This document shows, piece by piece, positions 53,070-60,467 of a DNA stretch of 64,000 nucleotides (positions within the stretch are counted from its first letter, which is position 1; every line of letters starts with the position of its first letter). The stretch lies in assembly GCF_001556865.1 (NCBI RefSeq), contig NZ_LSJY01000202.1, positions 205,126 to 269,125 of the forward strand, given 5' to 3'. Under the pieces are notes generated by a model, which was not told the origin of the DNA, made no database searches, and saw only the letters and a program-made list of their open reading frames with translations. Source of the DNA: Sphingobium sp. CCH11-B1 (lineage in GTDB: Bacteria > Pseudomonadota > Alphaproteobacteria > Sphingomonadales > Sphingomonadaceae). The position numbers were made by a program, and so were the translations under genes.

Positions 53070-53664
53070 GCGGGTCGCCGTTGTCGCCGCGCTGGCCTGC
53101 GCCGGCGCGATGTCGGCGGCGGCGCTCCCGGCGTCCAGCATCCGCCTCTGGGACATAGCCGCCAGCTTCCAGGACACCGGCACGGTCAATCGGGGTTTTG
53201 GCGGGGCCACCACCGCGCACGTCCTCCATTATTACCGGCGGCTCCTGCCCGCCGCCCCGCCGCGCGCGGTGATCGTCTATGTCGGGGAAAATGATCTGGC
53301 CGCCGGCACTCCGCCCGATCGGGTCGCACGCGACATCGCCACCCTGCTCGGCCGTCTGCGCAAGGATTATCCCCGCGCTCCCATCGCTTTCCTGTCGCTC
53401 AAGCCCAGCCCGCTGCGCTGGGCCTTGCGCGAGCGGATGGCCATGGTGAACGCCCAGGTCGTCGACCTGACGAAGAAGCTGGACGTCCGCTATCTCGATG
53501 TCGGCCGGCTGCTGCTGGCGACCGACGGTCTGCCCGACGCCTCCCTGTTCCGGCCTGACGGACTGCATATGAACGCGCGCGGCTACCAGCGCTGGACGGC
53601 CAGCGTCGACGCGTGGCTCGACAGCCTGCCACCGCCCTCCCGCGCCCGGGCGAGCGCCTCCTGA
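53032..53664 (+). CDS. SGNH/GDSL-family hydrolase
   Basis: This protein of about 210 residues has a membrane or export segment (VAVVAALACAGAMSAAALP). The SGNH blocks follow: block I as ASSIRLWDI (catalytic Ser in a GSSS-type rather than GDS box), block II Gly in VNRGFGGATT, block III Asn in VYVGENDLAAG, and block V Asp-His in RPDGLHMNARGYQRW. It is an esterase or lipase-type enzyme of unknown substrate. The in-frame ATG at 53032 lies inside hspQ; no other start gives the signal segment. Confidence 0.82.
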   Translation: MANIACARSIAIRRVAVVAALACAGAMSAAALPASSIRLWDIAASFQDTGTVNRGFGGATTAHVLHYYRRLLPAAPPRAVIVYVGENDLAAGTPPDRVARDIATLLGRLRKDYPRAPIAFLSLKPSPLRWALRERMAMVNAQVVDLTKKLDVRYLDVGRLLLATDGLPDASLFRPDGLHMNARGYQRWTASVDAWLDSLPPPSRARASAS

Positions 53665-53741
53665 CACTTTACGATTGATCCACGCCCTCGCAACATTATT
53701 ACCAGAGCGTAGGACGTGCGGATAATCGAGGGGAGTCGCGA

Positions 53742-55709
53742 GTGGCAACGGACAGGGCAGCAAGCGGAGCGATGGCGGAACTGACGCTGCGCGGCGTTAT
53801 TCTGGGCGCGCTCATCACGCTCGTCTTCACCGCGGCGAACGTCTATCTGGGCCTCAAGATCGGCCTGACCTTCGCCACGTCGATCCCGGCGGCGGTCATT
53901 TCCATGGCGGTGCTGCGGCTGTTTTCGACCGGGACGATCCTGGAAAACAACATCGTCCAGACGATTGCGTCCGCCGCCGGCACATTGTCGGCGATCATCT
54001 TCGTTCTGCCCGGTCTGGTCATCATCGGCTGGTGGCAGGGCTTCCCCTACTGGCTGTCCGCTTTCACCATCGCGCTGGGCGGCATATTGGGCGTCATGTA
54101 TTCGGTGCCGCTGCGCCGCGCGCTCGTCACCGGCTCCGACCTCCCCTATCCCGAAGGCGTCGCCGCTGCCGAAGTGCTGAAGGTCGGCGCGGGATCGCGC
54201 GAGGGCCTGGAAGAGAATAAGCGCGGCCTCGCCGCCATCCTGGCCAGCTCCCTTGCCGCCGCATCCTTCTCGATCGTCGCCAAGACCCGGCTGATCGCGG
54301 AGGAAGCCGCCACCTTCTTCCGCTTCGGCGCGGGCGCGACATCTGTCTCGACCAGCTTTTCCATGGCCCTGATCGGGGTCGGCCATCTCGTCGGCCTGTC
54401 GGTCGGCATCGCCATGTTCATCGGCCTGCTCATCAGCTGGGTCGGGCTCGTCCCCTATCTCACCGCGCCGCTGCCCGCCGGAGCCGATCTGGCGGACATC
54501 GTCGGCACCGCCTTTCGCATGAAGGCGCGCTTCATCGGCGCCGGGACGATCGGCGTGGCGGCGATCTGGACGCTGCTCAAGATATTGGGCCCGATCGTCA
54601 GCGGCATCCGGTCCGCGCTCGTCGCCAACGCCACGCGCAAGGCGGGCAATGCCGCCAGCCTGGACATTACCGAACGTGACCTGCCGATCGGCATCGTCGG
54701 CGGCACCATCCTGCTGACGCTGCTGCCCATCGGCCTCCTGCTCTGGATCTTTGCGCAGGGTGGGCCGATCGCGGCCAATCCCGTTCCCGTCATTGGCCTG
54801 ACGCTCGCCTATGTGCTGGTCGCCGGCATCGTCATCGCATCGGTCTGCGGCTATATGGCGGGTCTGATCGGCGCGTCCAACAGCCCGATCTCGGGCGTCG
54901 GCATCCTTGCCGTACTCGGCGCGTCGCTGCTGCTCGCCGCCATCTACGGGTCGGGCGGCGACCCGTCGCAAACGCAGGCGCTGATCGCCTATGCCCTGTT
55001 CACCACCGCCATTGTCTTCGGCATCGCCACCATCTCCAATGACAATCTTCAGGACCTCAAGACCGGCCAGCTCGTCGGCGCGACGCCCTGGAAGCAGCAG
55101 GTCGCGCTGATATTGGGCGTGATCTTCGGCTCGCTGGTGATCCCTCCTGTGCTCGACCTGCTCAACAGCGCCTTCGGCTTTGCCGGCGCGAGCGGGGCGG
55201 GCGCGAACGCCCTGCCCGCCCCGCAGGCCGCGCTCATCTCCGCGCTGGCGAAAGGCGTGCTTGGCGGTGATCTCGACTGGAACCTCATCGGCATCGGCGC
55301 GGGGATCGGCGTGGTGGTCATCGCCGTCGACGAAGCGCTCGGCCGGGCGGGCAAGCTGCGCCTCCCTCCGCTTGCGGTCGGCATGGGCATCTACCTGCCG
55401 ATGGCGCTCACGCTGCTGATCCCGGTCGGCGCGCTCGTCGGCCATCTCTACAATCGCTGGGCGCTGCGCCAGTCCAACCCCGAATTCGCCGAGCGCATGG
55501 GCGTGCTGATGGCGACCGGCTTCATCGTCGGGGAAAGCCTGTTCGGGGTCGCCTTCGCCGGCATCGTCGCAAGTACGGACAGCGATGCGCCGCTGGCGCT
55601 GGTCGGGGAAAGTCCCTGGGCCGTACCGCTCGCCATCCTGATCTTCGCCGCTGCGATCGCGGGCCTCTATGCCCGTCTGCGGCGCTGGGCATCCGCCCCG
55701 CTGGCCTGA
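53742..55709 (+). CDS. OPT-family oligopeptide transporter
   Basis: This 655-residue protein has about 15-16 transmembrane helices. OPT signatures: LTLRGVILGALITLVFTAANVYLGLKIGLTFATSIPAAVISM at the N-terminus, ENNIVQTIASAAGTLSAIIFVLPGL, and DLPYPEGVAAAEVLKVG in the loop. Bacterial members import oligopeptides; plant relatives move metal-nicotianamine chelates. The start is GTG at 53742 with GAGGGGAG upstream; an ATG ten codons later is possible. Confidence 0.93.
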   Translation: MATDRAASGAMAELTLRGVILGALITLVFTAANVYLGLKIGLTFATSIPAAVISMAVLRLFSTGTILENNIVQTIASAAGTLSAIIFVLPGLVIIGWWQGFPYWLSAFTIALGGILGVMYSVPLRRALVTGSDLPYPEGVAAAEVLKVGAGSREGLEENKRGLAAILASSLAAASFSIVAKTRLIAEEAATFFRFGAGATSVSTSFSMALIGVGHLVGLSVGIAMFIGLLISWVGLVPYLTAPLPAGADLADIVGTAFRMKARFIGAGTIGVAAIWTLLKILGPIVSGIRSALVANATRKAGNAASLDITERDLPIGIVGGTILLTLLPIGLLLWIFAQGGPIAANPVPVIGLTLAYVLVAGIVIASVCGYMAGLIGASNSPISGVGILAVLGASLLLAAIYGSGGDPSQTQALIAYALFTTAIVFGIATISNDNLQDLKTGQLVGATPWKQQVALILGVIFGSLVIPPVLDLLNSAFGFAGASGAGANALPAPQAALISALAKGVLGGDLDWNLIGIGAGIGVVVIAVDEALGRAGKLRLPPLAVGMGIYLPMALTLLIPVGALVGHLYNRWALRQSNPEFAERMGVLMATGFIVGESLFGVAFAGIVASTDSDAPLALVGESPWAVPLAILIFAAAIAGLYARLRRWASAPLA

Positions 55710-55793
55710 TGCCCTGTCCTAAAGGGAAGCGGAAAAACCGCCCGATTTATGCGCTTCTCTCCTTTTGACGGGAAAAGGAGAAGGATAGCCGGC

Positions 55794-55970
55794 ATGACCG
55801 ATCAGGAACCCGACCGCGTGGCGCTGGGCGACGAGGCGTCCATTCTCTACTGGACCTCCCGCTTCGACGTCTCGCGCGAGGAGCTGGAGGAAGCGGTGGA
55901 GACAGTCGGGGACAGCCCGGCGGCGGTCGCCGCCTATCTCAATGTCGATCCGGCGCGGCGGCGCGGATAG
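55794..55970 (+). CDS. DUF3606 small protein
   Basis: This 58-residue protein, TDQEPDRVALGDEASILYWT then SRFDVSREELEEAVETVG, matches the DUF3606 pattern common in sphingomonads. No function is known; a strongly acidic helical protein. AAAGGAGAAGGAT lies upstream of the ATG. It follows the OPT gene by 84 bases. Confidence 0.8.
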   Translation: MTDQEPDRVALGDEASILYWTSRFDVSREELEEAVETVGDSPAAVAAYLNVDPARRRG

Positions 55971-56017
55971 TTCGGTCCTTCCGCGCGTTGCCTTTCGAAG
56001 AGAGAAAGGAACGCGCC

Positions 56018-56212
56018 ATGAATGAGGACCATCAACCCGACACACGCCGGGATCCGGCAGAGGACAGTCCCGACATCCCCGCACCCGAACAGGGCTCGCC
56101 CGGCGGCAACAGCGACGATGTCGACAAGGAAACCGCGAAGCGAACCGAACAGGGCGAGCATGACGACCCCAATCCGCTCGCGCCGCCCGTCAACACCGAA
56201 GCGGGAAGCTGA
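56018..56212 (+). CDS. Small acidic disordered hypothetical protein
   Basis: This 64-residue protein is rich in Asp, Glu, Pro and Gly (DTRRDPAEDSPDIPAPEQGS, NSDDVDKETAKRTEQGEHDD) and predicted disordered. AGAGAAAGGAACG precedes the ATG. Not recognised; such proteins are common small stress-related or hypothetical genes in this group. Confidence 0.55.
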   Translation: MNEDHQPDTRRDPAEDSPDIPAPEQGSPGGNSDDVDKETAKRTEQGEHDDPNPLAPPVNTEAGS

Positions 56213-56326
56213 ATCATAGCGGCCGCGCAGCAGCCACCCGCGCTGCTCGACAGGGCGGTCGGGGTTGCGGGCACGGATGTCGCCGCCGTTACCGAATGGC
56301 TGCTCCGGCAAGGAAGCCGGATAGCG

Positions 56327-56359
56327 AAAAGGGGGCGGGGAATCCGATTCCCCGCCCCC
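56327..56359 (-). terminator. Intrinsic terminator of the TonB receptor gene
   Basis: A perfect 13-bp stem (GGGGGCGGGGAAT with its complement, loop of 3 bases) is followed on the minus strand by TTTT. It lies 23 bases after the stop of the minus-strand receptor gene. Confidence 0.9.
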
Positions 56360-56381
56360 GCCCGTTCATGCCGCTGTCAGA

Positions 56382-59153
56382 TCAGAAGTTGACGCGGACG
56401 CCACCGCTGTAGCGGCGTCCAAACCGTTCCCATTCGATGGTCTGGTTCGTGATGCTCTTGGTCGGAATGCCAGTCGCGGTCAGCAGGCTCGCAGGGTCGG
56501 AGAAGCGGCGACCCGGATGGTTCAGCAGGTTCGACGCATCGAAATAAATCTCGACATTCTTCGTGATCGCGTAGCGCGCCGAGAAATCCAGTTCGTCGTC
56601 CGAATCCCAATAGGTATCGCCGCCATCGGTCAGCGTGTCGGCGATGGTGTCCAGCCACTTGCTGCGGTTCTGATATTGCAGGCGCAGCGACAGGCCGTAT
56701 TTCTCGTAATAGCCGCCGATATTGTAAACGAAATCGGACGTGCCGGGCAGCCGCACCTTGCGTGCAGGGATCGCACCGACGCCCGGCTTTTCCACCTTGC
56801 TGTCGTTCAGCGTGACGTTGGCTGAAATGCCGAAGCCGCCCAGAAATTCGGGCAGGCCCAGATCCTGCGTCCAGGGTTCGAGCTGCAACTGCGCCGCCGC
56901 TTCCATGCCGAATATGCGGCCGGTCCCGCCATTGACGATGCCGCTATAGACATAGTCCGACCGGTCGATGCCGTTGCTGTTGAGCGCGGTGGAATTGAAT
57001 GTCCTCGACGAAGTGTAGAGCACATCCTCGATCTTCTTGTAGAAGGCGCCGATCATCAGATAGCCCTGCGGTCGGACATACCATTCGAAATAGGCATCGA
57101 CGCCATAGGCCCGCTCCGGCTTCACCGCCGGGTTGCCGCCCGAAATGGTGGCGTTGGCGTCGTTGACGACGACATTGGGGCGCAACTGATCGTAATCCGC
57201 CCGCGCCGCGCCGCTGTTGAACGACAGCCGCAGCTTCTTGGTGTCGTCGAGGTTATAGTTGACGTGCAGGCTGGGGAAGGCCAGCGTCTGGCTCGCCTCC
57301 GCCACGATCAGGCCCGGCGTCGTCCCGATCGTGCCGATCGCCCGGCCCTCGTTCCTGACATGCTCGACCCGCACGCCGCCCACGACGCTGCCCCAGTCGT
57401 AGCGGACCGTGCCCATCACATAGCCGGCGAACACTTCCTCGCGGACGTTATAGTTATTGCCGGTATTGGGCGTGAAGGCGAAAGCGGCCTGCGCCGCCTG
57501 CGATGCCGCCCGCATCTTGTCCTGGTCGAAATAGCGGAACGTATATCCCATCGGGATCTTGCCCAGGAACTCCTGGTCCAGCGAGAACTGGTTGTAGTTG
57601 GTGGGCAGAACCGTCGCCGCCTGCGCCGCGTTCAGGCTAATCTGGTTTTCGTCCGCGATCTTGTTGCGACGGTCATATTGGAAGCCGGCCTTCAGCGTCG
57701 CATTGTCCAGTTCGCGCGCCAGCACGACGCGGCCGGTATAGGCCTTGGTCGTGTCCACCGCGTCCAGTACCGTGAAGCCGCTCAGCGGCTTGGTGAAGCT
57801 GTCGACCGCCGTCACCTGCGCGCCTGCCGTGTAGCGGGTGGCTGCGCCGGTGCCGGTCTGGACGGTGTTGAACAGCGTCAGCCGCGAATAGTTGGGGTCA
57901 GTGAAGTCATAGGCGACGGTCGGGCGCAGATTGCGCGTCGACGGGCTGTCCCAGGTCGCCTCACCCACGACCGAACGGTCGTCCTTCGATTCGGTGTAGT
58001 TGCCGACCCAGCTCAGCTTCCACCCGTCGGCGATCTCGTGGCTGCCCTCCAGCGTGTTGGTGAAGACCGACTGGCGGAACGCCCGCAGCGTGGACCGCTG
58101 GCGGATGTCGATGCCGTAGATGATCCCCTTTTGCGGCAGGTTGCCGGCGCAGATGTCGGCATAGCCCGACGTCGTGTTGGCCGTGCTGGCGCCGCAGGCG
58201 GCAGTGCTGTTCGACAGGTCGGCCTCGCGGTCGTCCAGGTCGAACCGGTAATTGTCGCGCGCCTCGTCGTCGGTGAAGATGGTGTAGATCGACCGCGCCG
58301 AAATCATGTTGCGGTCGTCCGGCTTCCAGTCCAGCCGACCCGACACCGACCAGTTCTTGCGGGTCAGGCGATAGAGCTTGTTCTCCGTCTCATGCACCCA
58401 GAAGCGCGTCTGGTTGCCGGGACGCAGGTCGCGCGGAACCCGCTCATAGTCATTCTCGAAATTGTCGGTGATCATGTTGCGTTCGTAATAGCTGCCCGAC
58501 AGCAGCACGCCGATCTCGCCGATGCCGGTGTCGAACCGGTCCGACACGACCATATTGGCTTCATATTCCTTGCGGTCGCCCAGTTCGGCAAAGCCCAGCC
58601 CCGCCTTGCCCGCCAGATGGAAGCCGTCATAGTCGAAAGCCGAACGCGTGACGACGTTGACGTTGCCGGCCACCGTTTCGCCGGGCATGTCGGGCGTCAC
58701 CGCCTTCGACACGATGATCTTGCCCGCAATGGCGGACGGGATGGAATCGAACCGCGCGTCACGTCCTTCGGGACTCACCACGTTGATGCCGTCGAACGAC
58801 AGGGTGGTCCACGTCTTGGGGCTGCCGCGCAGGTTGATGTAGCGCGCCTGCCCCTGGTCGCGCTCGACGCTGATGCCGGGCAGGCGGCTGGCGGCCTGCG
58901 CGATATTCTGGTCCGGCAGGCGGCCGACCGAATCCGATGCCGCCACGGTGACCAGCGAGTCGGAATTCTTCTGGATGTCCAGCGCCAGCGCTTCGGACTC
59001 CGCGATCGGACGCGTGCCGGTGACGACGATCGCATCCGCCTCAGCCTCCGCCTCCGGCGTTTGGGCGAAGGCGACGCCGGCAGGGGCGGCGGCGCTGGCA
59101 AGCAGGCACAGGATCATGTCGCGGCGCACTGGCCGCTTGCGCGTGAAAGTCAT
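56382..59153 (-). CDS. TonB-dependent receptor, probable phytate or inositol-phosphate uptake
   Basis: This protein of about 923 residues has a signal peptide (DMILCLLASAAAPAGVAFA). TonB-box-like AIVVTGTRP near the mature N-terminus, plug domain (VGRLPDQNIAQAASRLPGISVERDQGQARYINLRG, IPSAIAGKIIVSKAVTPDMPGETVAGNVNVVT) and a large barrel ending GVRVNF. The start at 59153 has GGGGGA upstream; the frame is open 16 codons further. It is divergent from a phytase gene with Pho boxes between them, which suggests it brings in phytate, its breakdown products, or phosphate-ester chelates. Confidence 0.92.
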   Translation of the reverse strand: MTFTRKRPVRRDMILCLLASAAAPAGVAFAQTPEAEAEADAIVVTGTRPIAESEALALDIQKNSDSLVTVAASDSVGRLPDQNIAQAASRLPGISVERDQGQARYINLRGSPKTWTTLSFDGINVVSPEGRDARFDSIPSAIAGKIIVSKAVTPDMPGETVAGNVNVVTRSAFDYDGFHLAGKAGLGFAELGDRKEYEANMVVSDRFDTGIGEIGVLLSGSYYERNMITDNFENDYERVPRDLRPGNQTRFWVHETENKLYRLTRKNWSVSGRLDWKPDDRNMISARSIYTIFTDDEARDNYRFDLDDREADLSNSTAACGASTANTTSGYADICAGNLPQKGIIYGIDIRQRSTLRAFRQSVFTNTLEGSHEIADGWKLSWVGNYTESKDDRSVVGEATWDSPSTRNLRPTVAYDFTDPNYSRLTLFNTVQTGTGAATRYTAGAQVTAVDSFTKPLSGFTVLDAVDTTKAYTGRVVLARELDNATLKAGFQYDRRNKIADENQISLNAAQAATVLPTNYNQFSLDQEFLGKIPMGYTFRYFDQDKMRAASQAAQAAFAFTPNTGNNYNVREEVFAGYVMGTVRYDWGSVVGGVRVEHVRNEGRAIGTIGTTPGLIVAEASQTLAFPSLHVNYNLDDTKKLRLSFNSGAARADYDQLRPNVVVNDANATISGGNPAVKPERAYGVDAYFEWYVRPQGYLMIGAFYKKIEDVLYTSSRTFNSTALNSNGIDRSDYVYSGIVNGGTGRIFGMEAAAQLQLEPWTQDLGLPEFLGGFGISANVTLNDSKVEKPGVGAIPARKVRLPGTSDFVYNIGGYYEKYGLSLRLQYQNRSKWLDTIADTLTDGGDTYWDSDDELDFSARYAITKNVEIYFDASNLLNHPGRRFSDPASLLTATGIPTKSITNQTIEWERFGRRYSGGVRVNF

Positions 59154-59235
59154 GGTTGGTCCCCCGTCTGGATCGCGCCTCATCGGCGTTCGCCGCGGCA
59201 ACTAAGCGCAGCCTGCTACGGCTACATGACCCTTT

Positions 59236-59253
59236 GAAGTCAGATTGAAGTCA
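59236..59253 (+). promoter_or_regulatory. Pho box 1 (two heptamers)
   Basis: GAAGTCA-GATT-GAAGTCA: two identical heptamers 11 bases apart, the PhoB spacing. Each shares GTCA with the consensus CTGTCAT. It lies between the divergent TonB receptor and phytase genes. Confidence 0.65.
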
Positions 59254-59277
59254 TCCCTGGTGCAATATGCGACAAAA

Positions 59278-59306
59278 GTGTCACGCAAGAGTCATCATGC
59301 TGTCAC
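59278..59306 (+). promoter_or_regulatory. Pho box 2 (three heptamers)
   Basis: GTGTCAC-GCAA-GAGTCAT-CATG-CTGTCAC: three heptamers at exact 11-base spacing, each matching five or six of seven positions of CTGTCAT. It is 47 bases before the phytase ATG, oriented towards it. Confidence 0.82.
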
Positions 59307-59352
59307 CCCTACTCGCCAGCAGGGCCGCGCTATCAGATCGGGGGATATATCC

Positions 59353-60429
59353 ATGTCGAAATGCCTGTCCGTGGCCGTGCTCGCGGCCGGTGGGATCCTG
59401 CTTGCGGGATGCGCCGCCACCGAGCAGGAAGTGCCGGTGGCCGTGCGCATCGCCAACGCGACGCCGGCGGTCAGCGTCACCGCGCGGGGCGAGACGACGC
59501 CGGTGGGCACGCCGAACGCCGACGCGGCGGACGATCCCGCCATCTGGCGCAATGCCGCCGACCCGTCGCAAAGCCTGATCGTGGGTACCGACAAGAAAGC
59601 GGGCCTTTACGTCTATGGCCTTGACGGGCGGACCCGCGACTTCCTCGACGCCGGGCGGGTCAACAATGTCGATTTGAAGGACGGCGTGGTGATCGGCGGC
59701 ACGCCCGGCATCCTCGTCGCCGCGTCCGACCGCAACGACATCGCCAAGGCCAGGGTCGCCCTGTTCCGCCTCGATCCGGCGACCGCGAAGCTGACGGCGC
59801 TCGGCACGGTGGATGGCGGGGCGGGCGAGGCCTATGGCATCTGTCTTGGCCGCGACGAAGCGGGCCTGTCGGCCTTCATGGTGCTCAAGGACGGCACGAT
59901 CCACCAACTGCTGATCGACGCGTCAGGCGCGGCCCCCATCGGCCGGATCGTCCGTACCATGAAGCTTGGCACCCAGTCGGAAGGCTGCGCGGTCGATGAC
60001 CGCACCCACATCCTCTATGTCGCGGAGGAGGATGTCGGCCTCTGGCGCTTCGACGCGCGCGCGACCGGATCGACCGCGCCCACGCAAATCGCGGCGGCCG
60101 ACGGCAAAAATCTCGTCGCCGACGCCGAAGGCGTCGCCATCGCGCCGACCGGCGAAAAGGACGGCTATGTCCTTGTCTCCAGCCAGGGCGACAATGCCTA
60201 TGTCGTCTATCGCCTCGACGATGACAGCTATGTCGGCCGCTTCCGCGTCGTTGACGGCACGGTCGGGGGATCGGAGGAGACCGACGGGATCGAATTGATG
60301 CTGGGCGATTTCGGCCCGGCCTATCCGGGCGGCCTCTTCATCGCGCAGGACGGTCACAATGCCGCCGCGGCGCAGAATTTCAAGCTGGTCGCGTGGGACG
60401 ATATCGCGAAGGCGCTCGGCCTCCGTTAA
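59353..60429 (+). CDS. phy: Beta-propeller phytase (3-phytase, BPP type), lipoprotein
   Basis: This protein of about 358 residues has a lipobox (LLAGCAATE, Cys near residue 19), so it is probably anchored in the outer membrane or periplasm. BPP motifs: DAADDPAIWRNAADPSQSLIVGTDK at the N-terminus, VNNVDLKDGV, GEAYGICLGRDEAG, SEGCAVDDRTHILYVAEEDVGLWRF, DAEGVAIAPTG, LVSSQGDNAYVVYRL and IEETDGIELM-type end (GGSEETDGIEL). The many acidic residues bind Ca2+ and the Ca-phytate substrate. The enzyme releases phosphate from phytate. Start ATG 59353 with GGGGGAT upstream. Pho boxes precede it; a terminator follows. Confidence 0.93.
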   Translation: MSKCLSVAVLAAGGILLAGCAATEQEVPVAVRIANATPAVSVTARGETTPVGTPNADAADDPAIWRNAADPSQSLIVGTDKKAGLYVYGLDGRTRDFLDAGRVNNVDLKDGVVIGGTPGILVAASDRNDIAKARVALFRLDPATAKLTALGTVDGGAGEAYGICLGRDEAGLSAFMVLKDGTIHQLLIDASGAAPIGRIVRTMKLGTQSEGCAVDDRTHILYVAEEDVGLWRFDARATGSTAPTQIAAADGKNLVADAEGVAIAPTGEKDGYVLVSSQGDNAYVVYRLDDDSYVGRFRVVDGTVGGSEETDGIELMLGDFGPAYPGGLFIAQDGHNAAAAQNFKLVAWDDIAKALGLR

Positions 60430-60434
60430 GGCAA

Positions 60435-60458
60435 GGGCGGTGGATCGCTCCACCGCCC
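60435..60458 (+). terminator. Terminator between convergent phytase and aminopeptidase genes
   Basis: A 10-bp perfect stem GGGCGGTGGA / TCCACCGCCC with a TCGC loop, followed by CTCTCTTCCTT on the plus strand. It sits between two convergent stops and may serve both directions. Confidence 0.78.
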
Positions 60459-60467
60459 TCTCTTCCT

